This document shows positions 1 to 6,915 of a DNA stretch of 36,252 nt, in pieces; position 1 is the first letter of the stretch, and every line of letters begins with the position of its first letter. Origin of the DNA: an uncultured bacterium (GTDB lineage Bacteria > Cyanobacteriota > Vampirovibrionia > Gastranaerophilales > Gastranaerophilaceae); contig CASEDF010000006.1 in assembly GCA_949286705.1 (NCBI GenBank), forward strand, positions 245,809 to 282,060, in the 5' to 3' direction. A program made the translations under genes and the position numbers. The notes under the pieces are model-generated. The model saw only the letters and a list, made by a program, of their open reading frames with translations, searched no databases and was not told where the DNA came from.

Positions 1-806
1 TGGCATTCATAGTAGGTTTTCTTATTAATTATGTAATCCATAAAATAATAAGAATTTCTTATAGGATATCCCTGTTTTTTAAGTTCTTTAATCTTTATGA
101 ACATTTCGGATAATTGGTCGTTTTCAAGTTCTGTTTCAATAACATTTTCTGCTTCGTCAGGTATTGAAGCCGCTTTGTTAACCGTAAAGTATAATAAAAT
201 ATCCGCATCTTTACAATATTGAGCAACCTCTTTTATTTGTTCAAAATCGGTTTGTGTTGATACGGTACAGCAAACATAAATTCTCATTTTGGGAGAATGA
301 ATTTTATGGTATTCTATCCCGCTCATAACTTTATCGCAGATTCCGGGCAGATGGCGGATATCATCGTGGGCTTTTCCGATTGCATCAAGTGATACAAACA
401 TCAAATCCGTATATTTTGCAAAACCGGGATTGGATTCCAAAAACCAGCCGTTTGTTGCGATTTTTGTATAAAGTCCGGCATCATGAGAGGCCTTGCAAAT
501 TTCATCAAAATCCTGTCTTAAAAGAGGTTCGCCGCCCCAGAGAATACTGTCCAGATAACCGATTTGTCCTGCTTCCGTTAAAAGTCTTATGATTTCTTCT
601 TTGGGCATATCGTCCTGCCCTTTTTTGGATTTCCAGAAACAGAAATCGCAGTCACAGTTGCAGGCACTTGTTACCATCAAAGAAAAACACAAAGGTTTCG
701 GAGTTTTAGACAGACGGCTTGCTATACATTCCAAAGCTCCTCCGCCGAGATGTCTGTAATATTTTAATCGTTCAAAATTCATATTATTTCGGGATTTTGT
801 AAGCAT
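1..806 (-). CDS. Radical SAM protein (C-terminus cut by window edge)
   Basis: Reading the minus strand from an ATG at 806 gives an uninterrupted frame to the window edge, about 268 residues. The start is set by a strong ribosome binding site (AGAGGAGAGG) a few bases upstream. Residues 49-56 contain a CX3CX2C cluster (C49, C53, C56), the site that binds the 4Fe-4S cluster and S-adenosylmethionine in radical SAM enzymes. GGEPL follows at 91-95, the second SAM-contacting motif, and a TNG/SLD pattern typical of the partial TIM barrel comes next. The segment around the cysteines is locally cysteine-rich (CNCDCDFC). Substrate is unknown; the missing C-terminus could hold a SPASM-type auxiliary cluster domain. 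It lies 97 bp downstream of the COG3580/COG3581-like operon on the same strand but has its own ribosome binding site, so co-transcription is possible but not shown. The family call is firm, the reaction is not. Confidence 0.85.
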   Translation of the reverse strand, partial: MLTKSRNNMNFERLKYYRHLGGGALECIASRLSKTPKPLCFSLMVTSACNCDCDFCFWKSKKGQDDMPKEEIIRLLTEAGQIGYLDSILWGGEPLLRQDFDEICKASHDAGLYTKIATNGWFLESNPGFAKYTDLMFVSLDAIGKAHDDIRHLPGICDKVMSGIEYHKIHSPKMRIYVCCTVSTQTDFEQIKEVAQYCKDADILLYFTVNKAASIPDEAENVIETELENDQLSEMFIKIKELKKQGYPIRNSYYFMDYIINKKTYYEC

Positions 807-903
807 CTTAACCTCTCCTCTTATAAGTTTACTGTATCATGAACATCGCAATTTACAAGAAAAATTAGCCTGTTCGGGTAATAATTGCTTTACAAACTTA
901 ATA

Positions 904-2052
904 TTAAATCGCATATTTTTGCTGTCTGCGTTTTATCAAATCTATAAAGGCTTCAATCCTTGTGATATAGCCTGCTTTGCCTGTTTGCTCATCAAGAACG
1001 AGCGACAGTACCGGAATATTTTCATTTTTGCTCACTTTAGGCAAAATATTTTGCGCAACAATCTCCGGCATGCAGGAAAACGGTGAAATGTGTATAATTC
1101 CGTCTATTCCGTGTTTTGCGGCATAAACCGTATCCCCTATTGTTTCAATGCATTCACCGCCTATTGCACGTTTCATATATTTTTTTGCATATTTGACACA
1201 TCGTTCTCTGTGGGATTCTTTTTTATAAAAAATTGACGGTTTCAAAACGTGTTCCAGCCAATCCGAAAACATTATCTGACGCTGAACTTCCACCCCCATT
1301 TCTCCGAGTTCTTTTTCTATATTCTGGTTGGTGTAAGGATCCAGCAGTACAAAAAATTCTCCGATTAAATAGACTTTCGGAACTTTTTTGTCTTTGTCTA
1401 TCGGAATTTTTTTAAAATCTTCTATTACCTGTTTTTTCAGACGTTTTGCCTTTCTGACGGAATTTGTTTCGTCTGCGATTTTCAGCCACTTATGGTAACA
1501 TTTTTCGGCATCCCCTTTATTTAATTCCCTCGGTCGTGTGTAAAATAATAAACGTTCTGCCGTATCAATCGCAAAAAGTTTATTAAATCCGAGGCTGAAA
1601 CCTTTATAATAACAATAAGGGTTAAGACAGTGAGTTACGTGCCAGAAAGCCTGAAGTGTTTGCACCATTTTACTTTTGTACATATCAAAAATTACCATGT
1701 CGAATTTATAGCCCATTTGTTTTAAAGTCTTTTGAGCCATTTTGGTGTAATTTCCGAGTCGGCAAGACCCCGGCGCCTGAAACATCATAAGTGTATTTGC
1801 ACCTTTATCCAGCGCCATCATGTAATTTGCAAGATTTAATTTATACGGAAGACAAATTCCTTCTATACTGTTTCTCACGCCTAATTCAAGCGCCTCATTG
1901 CTGTTTGCCGGAGGTATGACGACTTTTGCACCGAGTGATTGAACAAGCGCCTTTAAAGGTATATCAATTCTGCCCATTCTCGGCCAGGCGATTATTCTGT
2001 CTTTTGCACGAATTTTAATTTCTTTTTCAGCTAATTTTTGTTCTGTTTCCAT
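904..2052 (-). CDS. COG3581-type acyl-CoA dehydratase activase-related protein
   Basis: This 382-residue protein resembles the proteins related to 2-hydroxyacyl-CoA dehydratase D-components (COG3580/COG3581, DUF2229 group), which are often fused to or encoded beside a BadF/HgdC-type ATPase. Visible family features are an early EGICLPYK segment, APGSCRLGNY, a cysteine pair in THCLNPYC, GGECIETIGD, SPFSCMPE and the C-terminal block LDEQTGKAGYITRIEAF. The spread of conserved cysteines suggests an iron-sulfur cluster; that is inference from the family. It is the last gene of a three-gene operon, 13 bp after the PHP gene, and its C-terminal third is clearly paralogous to the protein at 3049-4128. 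Its ATG is preceded by AGGATAA. No activase ATPase is visible in the window, so the energy-coupling partner, if any, is elsewhere. Exact reaction unknown. Confidence 0.75.
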   Translation of the reverse strand: METEQKLAEKEIKIRAKDRIIAWPRMGRIDIPLKALVQSLGAKVVIPPANSNEALELGVRNSIEGICLPYKLNLANYMMALDKGANTLMMFQAPGSCRLGNYTKMAQKTLKQMGYKFDMVIFDMYKSKMVQTLQAFWHVTHCLNPYCYYKGFSLGFNKLFAIDTAERLLFYTRPRELNKGDAEKCYHKWLKIADETNSVRKAKRLKKQVIEDFKKIPIDKDKKVPKVYLIGEFFVLLDPYTNQNIEKELGEMGVEVQRQIMFSDWLEHVLKPSIFYKKESHRERCVKYAKKYMKRAIGGECIETIGDTVYAAKHGIDGIIHISPFSCMPEIVAQNILPKVSKNENIPVLSLVLDEQTGKAGYITRIEAFIDLIKRRQQKYAI

Positions 2053-2065
2053 AAAAATTATCCTA

Positions 2066-3052
2066 TCATAAACTTATAAAATTAGTGTATAACCAGGATG
2101 TATTATTGAGGTAAATTTCAATCCTGTATTTTTTATCAGGTTCAAGTTCATAACTCAAATTGTCAGTGCGTTTTTGAAAAATAATATCACCATTATGTAT
2201 GATTCTTATTTCAGCATGGCAAAATAATTTAACCGTCAAATAATTATCGTTTTTGTATATCAGAGGATAAATATTTTTCACGGCACGGTTGATAATAATA
2301 TTTTTGCCTCTTTTGAGCAGATTCAGAATAAGATTTTTCTGTTCTTCAAAGCTTTCAGGAACAGGTTCTTTTAAAATAAAATAATTTACAATGGTATTAA
2401 ACATGTCTTTATAAGGAAAAATTGTTACCGGAATTAAATATTTTGATATTTTTAGAGCATGTGCGTCAACCCCGCCTATTGCAGGAATACAAGGGTATAT
2501 TTTGCTTAAGTCATCCCACCACTTTAGAGTTTCTGTGTGCGGTCCTTTTATAATCTTATGTTTAAAAAAATATGCGTATGCGATTTTAAAAATATTTGAA
2601 CTGTCATAATTATCCGCCCAATCCGAAAACCAGTTCCATATTTCTATTCCGTCCGGAATGACTGATTTATCCGTCCAGCGGATGGGGTTTGCGTTATTTT
2701 TTCGTGTGTCGGATTCATCAGGATGTGCGGCATAACCGAAACCGCCTTGATTTCTGGCCTCCTGTACGTAATTTTTTATACCTTTATCGGGAATTATTGT
2801 ATTTTTTATACCTAATGCAATGTAATGGTCAGATGTTTCAGGTGATATTTCTTCGCCTTTTATTACGCAAATCCCGTTGTAGAAGCCTTCTTCAATATCC
2901 GTATTGTTATGATCGGTTATTATGACCCATTTTAAACCGGCTTTTTTTGCGGCTTTTGTTATCTGATCAATATTTCCCGTCCCGTCTGAAAATGTTGTAT
3001 GGATATGAACAGCGCCGGGGAATATATGAAATTGAGAGGCTGTAGTGTTCAT
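2066..3052 (-). CDS. PHP-domain metal-dependent phosphoesterase
   Basis: A 328-residue protein whose N-terminal 200 residues form a PHP domain, the trinuclear-metal hydrolase fold found in histidinol phosphatases, nucleotide phosphatases and polymerase subunits. Metal-ligand motifs are visible in order: HIH at 16-18 with D23, DHNN at 47-50, acidic E67/E68, H76, the AAHPDE segment at 109-113, and a final GVDAH at 194-198. The last 100 residues look like a beta-rich C-terminal domain. There is no signal peptide, so it should be cytoplasmic. Its ATG overlaps the stop of the upstream gene by 4 bp (ATGA), indicating translational coupling, and a COG3581-type gene follows 13 bp later. Being locked between two paralogous dehydratase-activase-like proteins suggests it acts in the same pathway, perhaps on a phosphorylated metabolite; that is inference. 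Confidence 0.8.
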   Translation of the reverse strand: MNTTASQFHIFPGAVHIHTTFSDGTGNIDQITKAAKKAGLKWVIITDHNNTDIEEGFYNGICVIKGEEISPETSDHYIALGIKNTIIPDKGIKNYVQEARNQGGFGYAAHPDESDTRKNNANPIRWTDKSVIPDGIEIWNWFSDWADNYDSSNIFKIAYAYFFKHKIIKGPHTETLKWWDDLSKIYPCIPAIGGVDAHALKISKYLIPVTIFPYKDMFNTIVNYFILKEPVPESFEEQKNLILNLLKRGKNIIINRAVKNIYPLIYKNDNYLTVKLFCHAEIRIIHNGDIIFQKRTDNLSYELEPDKKYRIEIYLNNTSWLYTNFISL

Positions 3053-4128
3053 TTTGCAGAACCTGTGAGAATTTTTTCTTTTTTGATATTAATAATATCC
3101 GCTTTAGCTTTTGGTTTGGCGTTTTGAATAAGTGTATTTCTTTTCTTTCTCATCAACATATCGACAAAAGCTTCAATGCGGGTTATAAATCCGGCTTCTC
3201 CCGTATGTTCATCAATTGTTAAATGAATTAACGGCATGCCTTTTTCCTTGCAATGATGGGAAATTTCATCGACCATTAATGAATCTGGACCGCAGCCGAA
3301 TGCGGAAAGCGCTATTATTCCGTCAACTTTTTTATTCAAAAGGTAATGTGCTGCACATCCGGTTAATTCAAGTTCGTTTGCCCAATATTGAATTTCGCCG
3401 AGTTTTTTGAGTGCCTCTTGTTGCTGTTCTCTTGAAATATTTAAGGATGTATATACTTTTACTCCCATTTTTTCAAGTTTTTTGATTAAATTCAGAGAAA
3501 TTCTTTCGTCAAAAAGATTATAGCCATGTGCCATAATAACTACAGATAACGGTTTTACAATATCAACAGATTTTTTTACAAATTTACCGTTTAAAGCATT
3601 ATTTAATGCTTCATTATAACTTATTCCGGATTTTGTCATCTCCATAAATGAATTATACATTTCCCATCCGGCATCCATAGCCTTTTTAATTTCTTTTGTA
3701 TCAGTTATACCAAGCTGACATGCCGTGTTCTTACAAAAATCATACAAACCTATATTTTCTGTTTTATCCAAAGTCGGTTCAATCATGATAAACGGTCTGT
3801 TAATAATATTTCTGATAATTTCAGGCAGTCCCCTTATTTTACTGCAATTATTTACTTTATAACCTGTTGACTGGATTGACGGGACAAATATTACATCACA
3901 ACCTTTATTAAGCAGATTTATTACATGACCTGCATAAACTTTTATCGGAAAACATGTATCAGAAACAACATATTTCGTTCCTTCGTTTATTGTGGCGGTT
4001 GTTGTTTTATCGGATAAAACAACTTCCACTCCCAAAGATTTGAAAAAGCCATAATAAAAAAGAAAATTATTATAATATGACATTGCTCTAGGGATACCAA
4101 TTTTTGTTAATACAGTCTTTTTTTCCAT
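3049..4128 (-). CDS. COG3580-type acyl-CoA dehydratase activase-related protein (DUF2229-like)
   Basis: A 359-residue protein beginning with a GIPRAMSYYNNFLF segment that is characteristic of DUF2229/COG3580 proteins (typically I/GIPRxL near the start of the domain). Further family features are SDTCFPIKVYAGHV, NNCSKIRG, TGCAAHYL, SAFGCGPDS and the C-terminal IDEHTGEAGFITRIEAF, which matches the block in the protein at 904-2052. Conserved cysteines suggest an iron-sulfur cluster. It is the first gene of the three-gene minus-strand operon, and its stop overlaps the PHP start by 4 bp. Upstream lies an AT-rich interval shared with the divergent tRNA-Leu gene; no convincing ribosome binding site precedes the chosen ATG. 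Homologues are usually linked to a BadF/HgdC-like ATPase, which is absent here. The family is clear, the substrate is unknown. Confidence 0.8.
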   Translation of the reverse strand: MEKKTVLTKIGIPRAMSYYNNFLFYYGFFKSLGVEVVLSDKTTTATINEGTKYVVSDTCFPIKVYAGHVINLLNKGCDVIFVPSIQSTGYKVNNCSKIRGLPEIIRNIINRPFIMIEPTLDKTENIGLYDFCKNTACQLGITDTKEIKKAMDAGWEMYNSFMEMTKSGISYNEALNNALNGKFVKKSVDIVKPLSVVIMAHGYNLFDERISLNLIKKLEKMGVKVYTSLNISREQQQEALKKLGEIQYWANELELTGCAAHYLLNKKVDGIIALSAFGCGPDSLMVDEISHHCKEKGMPLIHLTIDEHTGEAGFITRIEAFVDMLMRKKRNTLIQNAKPKAKADIINIKKEKILTGSAK

Positions 4129-4222
4129 ATCATTAACATTATTTTCCGTGTATTTTAAAAAAAGTATACAACAATAATATAATAAATCAAATTTATTATA
4201 TACAAATAATAAAATTTTGTAT

Positions 4223-4228
4223 TATAAT
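4223..4228 (+). promoter_or_regulatory. -10 box for tRNA-Leu
   Basis: A consensus TATAAT ends 14 bp before the mature 5' end of tRNA-Leu. No clear -35 hexamer is visible at the usual distance, although the upstream stretch is almost entirely A and T. The 114-bp gap 4129-4242 must also hold the promoter of the divergent COG3580-type operon. Confidence 0.5.
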
Positions 4229-4242
4229 ATTAAAGTACCAAT

Positions 4243-4323
4243 GTCGGAGTGGTGGAATGGTAGACACGTACGTTTCAGGTGCGTATGAAGTAATTCGTGA
4301 GGGTTCAAGTCCCTTCTCCGACA
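4243..4323 (+). tRNA. tRNA-Leu (anticodon CAG)
   Basis: A class II tRNA with a long variable arm. The 7-bp acceptor stem GTCGGAG pairs perfectly with CTCCGAC at 4316-4322, followed by discriminator A at 4323. The anticodon stem TACGT/GCGTA closes the loop TTCAGGT, giving anticodon CAG (reads CUG). The T-arm GGGTTCAAGTCCC is intact. CCA is not encoded, so a CCA-adding enzyme is required. A run of T directly follows the gene and may help termination. Confidence 0.95.
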
Positions 4324-4345
4324 TTTTTTTACCGGAGCTTTGAGC

Positions 4346-4609
4346 ATGGATAATAATATTAAAACTATTATAAAAATTACCGGAATAATCCTTTGTTTGA
4401 TTATTCTCATTGTTATGAGTTATTTTGTTTTCAAAATGAATGCGGCAAATGTTGAAGAACAAACCACACCGGTTATTATTCCGCCCGCTAAACAAAAAAT
4501 AATTCAGGAAAAAACGCCGTCCCAATCAAAACCGGTTATAAAAAAGCCTCTGATGCGTGATGAAAATGACATGCCAAAGTCAGATTATAAAGTACCGGAA
4601 ATTGGCTGA
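4346..4609 (+). CDS. Small single-pass membrane protein, unknown
   Basis: An 87-residue protein. ATG at 4346 is preferred over an in-frame TTG at 4340 because GGAG at 4333-4336 is properly spaced only for the ATG. Residues about 6-29 are strongly hydrophobic and form one membrane segment or uncleaved signal anchor. The remainder is hydrophilic, rich in P, K and Q, and probably disordered, ending in a short acidic tail. It begins 22 bp after tRNA-Leu and may be read from the tRNA promoter. A bidirectional terminator follows at once. I do not recognise the family. Confidence 0.6.
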   Translation: MDNNIKTIIKITGIILCLIILIVMSYFVFKMNAANVEEQTTPVIIPPAKQKIIQEKTPSQSKPVIKKPLMRDENDMPKSDYKVPEIG

Positions 4610-4619
4610 AAAATTTATA

Positions 4620-4644
4620 AAAAAGGCTCTAAATGAGCCTTTTA
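4620..4644. terminator. Bidirectional intrinsic terminator
   Basis: The arms AAAAGGCTC (4621-4629) and GAGCCTTTT (4635-4643) are perfect complements around a 5-nt loop. T/A runs on both sides let it end the small membrane-protein gene on the plus strand and the YvlD-type gene on the minus strand; it overlaps the latter's stop codon. Confidence 0.8.
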
Positions 4645-4971
4645 AATTCTTGAAATACCAAGCGCAAATAATGATAATACTATTGAGCCGAATAAAGCAC
4701 TTAAAAATCCCTCGACTTCAAAACCCGGTGTTATATACCCAGCAAGCATTAAAAGTAATGCATTTATTACCAGACTGAATAACCCGAGAGTCAAAATATT
4801 TATAGGCAGTGTAATAATTTGCAGTAAAGGCTTAATAAACGTATTAATCAATGCAATTATCACAACTACAAACATAGCATTCAAAAAACTTGACACTTCA
4901 ATGCCCGGAACAACCCATGATGTAAATATCAATGCCAACGTATAAAGCAACCATCTCAAAAATAATTCCAT
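4642..4971 (-). CDS. YvlD-type membrane protein (phage holin family 4 fold)
   Basis: A 109-residue, very hydrophobic protein with four predicted membrane segments (about residues 3-20, 28-48, 55-78 and 86-106). It matches the Phage_holin_4_2/YvlD family: SWVVPGIEV near the first loop, NTFIKPLLQIITLPINILTLGLF in the middle (family signature LxPlLxxLtLPinilTLGLF), and a second PGFEV repeat. Despite the Pfam name, chromosomal members are not phage lysis proteins; Bacillus YvlD is tied to envelope stress loci. Start supported by AAAAGGAG upstream. It converges on the small membrane-protein gene across a shared terminator. Confidence 0.85.
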   Translation of the reverse strand: MELFLRWLLYTLALIFTSWVVPGIEVSSFLNAMFVVVIIALINTFIKPLLQIITLPINILTLGLFSLVINALLLMLAGYITPGFEVEGFLSALFGSIVLSLFALGISRI

Positions 4972-5115
4972 ATATAAATCTCCTTTTTATTTTGATTATA
5001 TAATCCGTTTCTAAAAATTTAATTACCCGCTCCGACATCAACGGTTAATAGACTTTGTAATTATATTTTTTTAAATGTTTATGCTACACTTATAATATAT
5101 AATCGGACTTTTTAT

Positions 5116-5793
5116 ATGATTAAGGGAATAAACCATACGCCAGAATATACAACACTCAATTCGTTTTCAAGCAATAAAAATTCTAAAAACGGATATCTTT
5201 CATACAGATATCATAAAATGAGAGAAAACGAGAGGAAAGAATCAATACGCGCATTGACCGGTGCACTCGTAGGGACAGCTATCCCCGTTTTTTATTTTGC
5301 GAAGAAACAACAAAAAAATTTTTTACGGATGGAATACGGCTTAAAAGAAATTGTAGGCGTAAGTCTTGGTGCTATACTAGGCGGCGTTGCAGGCGGTATG
5401 ATAAAAGCTGATCGATTTGATAAAAAACAAAAAATTAATGAGGGTATATTCCAGTTTATGAATGCCGCCATTCCTACAGCAATAGTTTTTGCCCTTACAA
5501 AATTGACCGAAAAAATCAAGCCTCTCAATAACACTTACGGAAAAATCGGCGCGATTTTTACAGGGCTGCTCGCCGGCATGTTTGGTGCCGCAAAATTGTC
5601 GAACCTAATTTGTGATCCGCATGATAAAGTACCTGACAGAAAATTAACAATCAAAGATTCAATTGCAAACATTGATGATGCCATTGGTGCACTTGCAATG
5701 ACAGATATTCCCGCATTTAAAAAACTGCCTGTAGCACCTATTTTACCGCCCATCTATGTTTTATGCGGGTATAGAGCAGGTGAAAGTAATTAA
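5116..5793 (+). CDS. Lineage-type membrane protein with glycine-rich helices, unknown
   Basis: A 225-residue protein of no family I recognise. The N-terminal 45 residues are polar and rich in N, S and Y. Hydrophobic, small-residue-rich helices follow at about 48-62, 79-98 (GVSLGAILGGVAGG), 114-128 and 146-164 (GAIFTGLLAGMFGAA). The glycine-zipper-like packing suggests membrane insertion with four helices. TATAAT at 5098-5103 lies 12 nt before the ATG and no Shine-Dalgarno sequence is visible, so the transcript would have an extremely short leader. The stop overlaps the convergent gene at 5790 by 4 bp. The N/S/Y-rich head followed by paired glycine-rich helices recalls the protein at 31287-32033. 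Confidence 0.6.
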   Translation: MIKGINHTPEYTTLNSFSSNKNSKNGYLSYRYHKMRENERKESIRALTGALVGTAIPVFYFAKKQQKNFLRMEYGLKEIVGVSLGAILGGVAGGMIKADRFDKKQKINEGIFQFMNAAIPTAIVFALTKLTEKIKPLNNTYGKIGAIFTGLLAGMFGAAKLSNLICDPHDKVPDRKLTIKDSIANIDDAIGALAMTDIPAFKKLPVAPILPPIYVLCGYRAGESN

Positions 5794-6131
5794 TCTTCCA
5801 CTTGTTTAATATGTATATGTCCTTTATCCTGAATTAATTCCATTTCGGATTCTTTTTTAGGCTGACCCAATTGAATTTTAGGCGGCTGTTTAAGATTTTG
5901 GATTTCAACAAATTCCGCCTGCATTTCTTCAGGACTTTCATTACGCTTTTCTATCGGATTGTCATACGCATCGGTAAATCTTCTGAAATCATACAGATCA
6001 TTTCGCTGAAATGTCTGCTGCTGAATAATTTGTAAAGGCATGCCGGCAGGATTGACATCAATACCCGAATAAGAATATGCTGTCTGACCTAAAATAAAAA
6101 TTACGGTTAATATTAAAATAAATTTCTTCAT
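5790..6131 (-). CDS. Small exported protein, unknown
   Basis: A 113-residue protein with a clear N-terminal signal peptide (MKKF, hydrophobic core to about residue 17, likely cleavage after AYS). The mature part is hydrophilic, rich in Q, E and P, with no recognised domain. It starts 12 bp after the SIMPL gene, with AAGGA upstream, so the two are probably co-transcribed. Export to the periplasm is inferred from the signal peptide. Confidence 0.65.
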   Translation of the reverse strand: MKKFILILTVIFILGQTAYSYSGIDVNPAGMPLQIIQQQTFQRNDLYDFRRFTDAYDNPIEKRNESPEEMQAEFVEIQNLKQPPKIQLGQPKKESEMELIQDKGHIHIKQVED

Positions 6132-6143
6132 ACAAATCCTTTA

Positions 6144-6866
6144 TTATTTAATCTTAAATACAACATTAGCAACAGCTGTTACTTTTTTGTCAATAGTTGA
6201 CGTATCATTTATACCCATATCGGAAACACTGGTTGAATCGACATCTGTTATCTGGAACACACCCATTTTAACAGATTGAATCTTACCAACCTTATTATGA
6301 GTAGCTTTTAACATGGCTGCCGCGCGATCTTTTGCATCGGTTGTGGCATCACCCAGAAGCTTAACCTTCAAATCCGGAAGTTTTGAATAAAAATACGATG
6401 CCTGATTTACATTAATATCAATTCCTTTGTCTAAAAGACTTTGAATATCAATTGAAAGCTCTTTAATTTTATTAACGTCCTTTGATGTAATCTCAACAGG
6501 CTGACTAAGCTTATAGAAATCTACTTCGTTAGTATAACTTCTGGTTACATTATTATATTTATAAGTATAATAACCGTTATAAGTTTTAATATCAATATTG
6601 TCAATACCATTTTCTTTCAAGTAATTTTTAACAACCGGAAGTTGTGTTTTCATTAAACTGTAAGCTTCAGCTTTAGTTCTTGCCTGAATATTTATATCAA
6701 ATGACAGTTTACCGGAGTCTGATTTTACAATTTCATATGCTGATCCTGTAACCGAAATTCCTTCGCGGGAAAGAGAATTAGTCGCATATTTTGTAGCCGA
6801 AAATATGCCGACTGCTAAAATTATTGCCAACAAAGTAAGCTGATATTTCTCTAATCTTTCAAACAT
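6144..6866 (-). CDS. SIMPL-domain (DUF541) exported or membrane-anchored protein
   Basis: A 240-residue protein with an N-terminal hydrophobic segment (about 9-24) that acts as signal anchor or signal peptide. The rest matches the SIMPL/DUF541 family: REGISVTGSAYE opens the first beta strand (family pattern of V/I-x-V-x-G), then an ARTKAEAYSLM helix, a central IKTYNGYYTYKY strand pair, DATTDAKDRAAAML (the conserved A-x-x-x-A-x-x-x-A helix), and a C-terminal VTAVANVVFKIK strand. Family members are periplasmic or outer-surface proteins such as E. coli YggE, of poorly known function. AAAAGGAG sets the start. It is followed 12 bp later by a small secreted protein and preceded by the kinase-like gene on the same strand. 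Confidence 0.85.
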   Translation of the reverse strand: MFERLEKYQLTLLAIILAVGIFSATKYATNSLSREGISVTGSAYEIVKSDSGKLSFDINIQARTKAEAYSLMKTQLPVVKNYLKENGIDNIDIKTYNGYYTYKYNNVTRSYTNEVDFYKLSQPVEITSKDVNKIKELSIDIQSLLDKGIDINVNQASYFYSKLPDLKVKLLGDATTDAKDRAAAMLKATHNKVGKIQSVKMGVFQITDVDSTSVSDMGINDTSTIDKKVTAVANVVFKIK

Positions 6867-6915
6867 AAACCACTCCTTTTTAAAATATCATAACATAATT
6901 TAAAAGATTTCGCTA

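Noticed and set aside
380-592. Plus-strand 70-codon frame
   Set aside because: Antisense to the radical SAM gene, whose motifs and ribosome binding site are clear.
4642-4971. Phage holin or prophage lysis module
   Set aside because: The sequence is the chromosomal YvlD-type family; no phage genes surround it.
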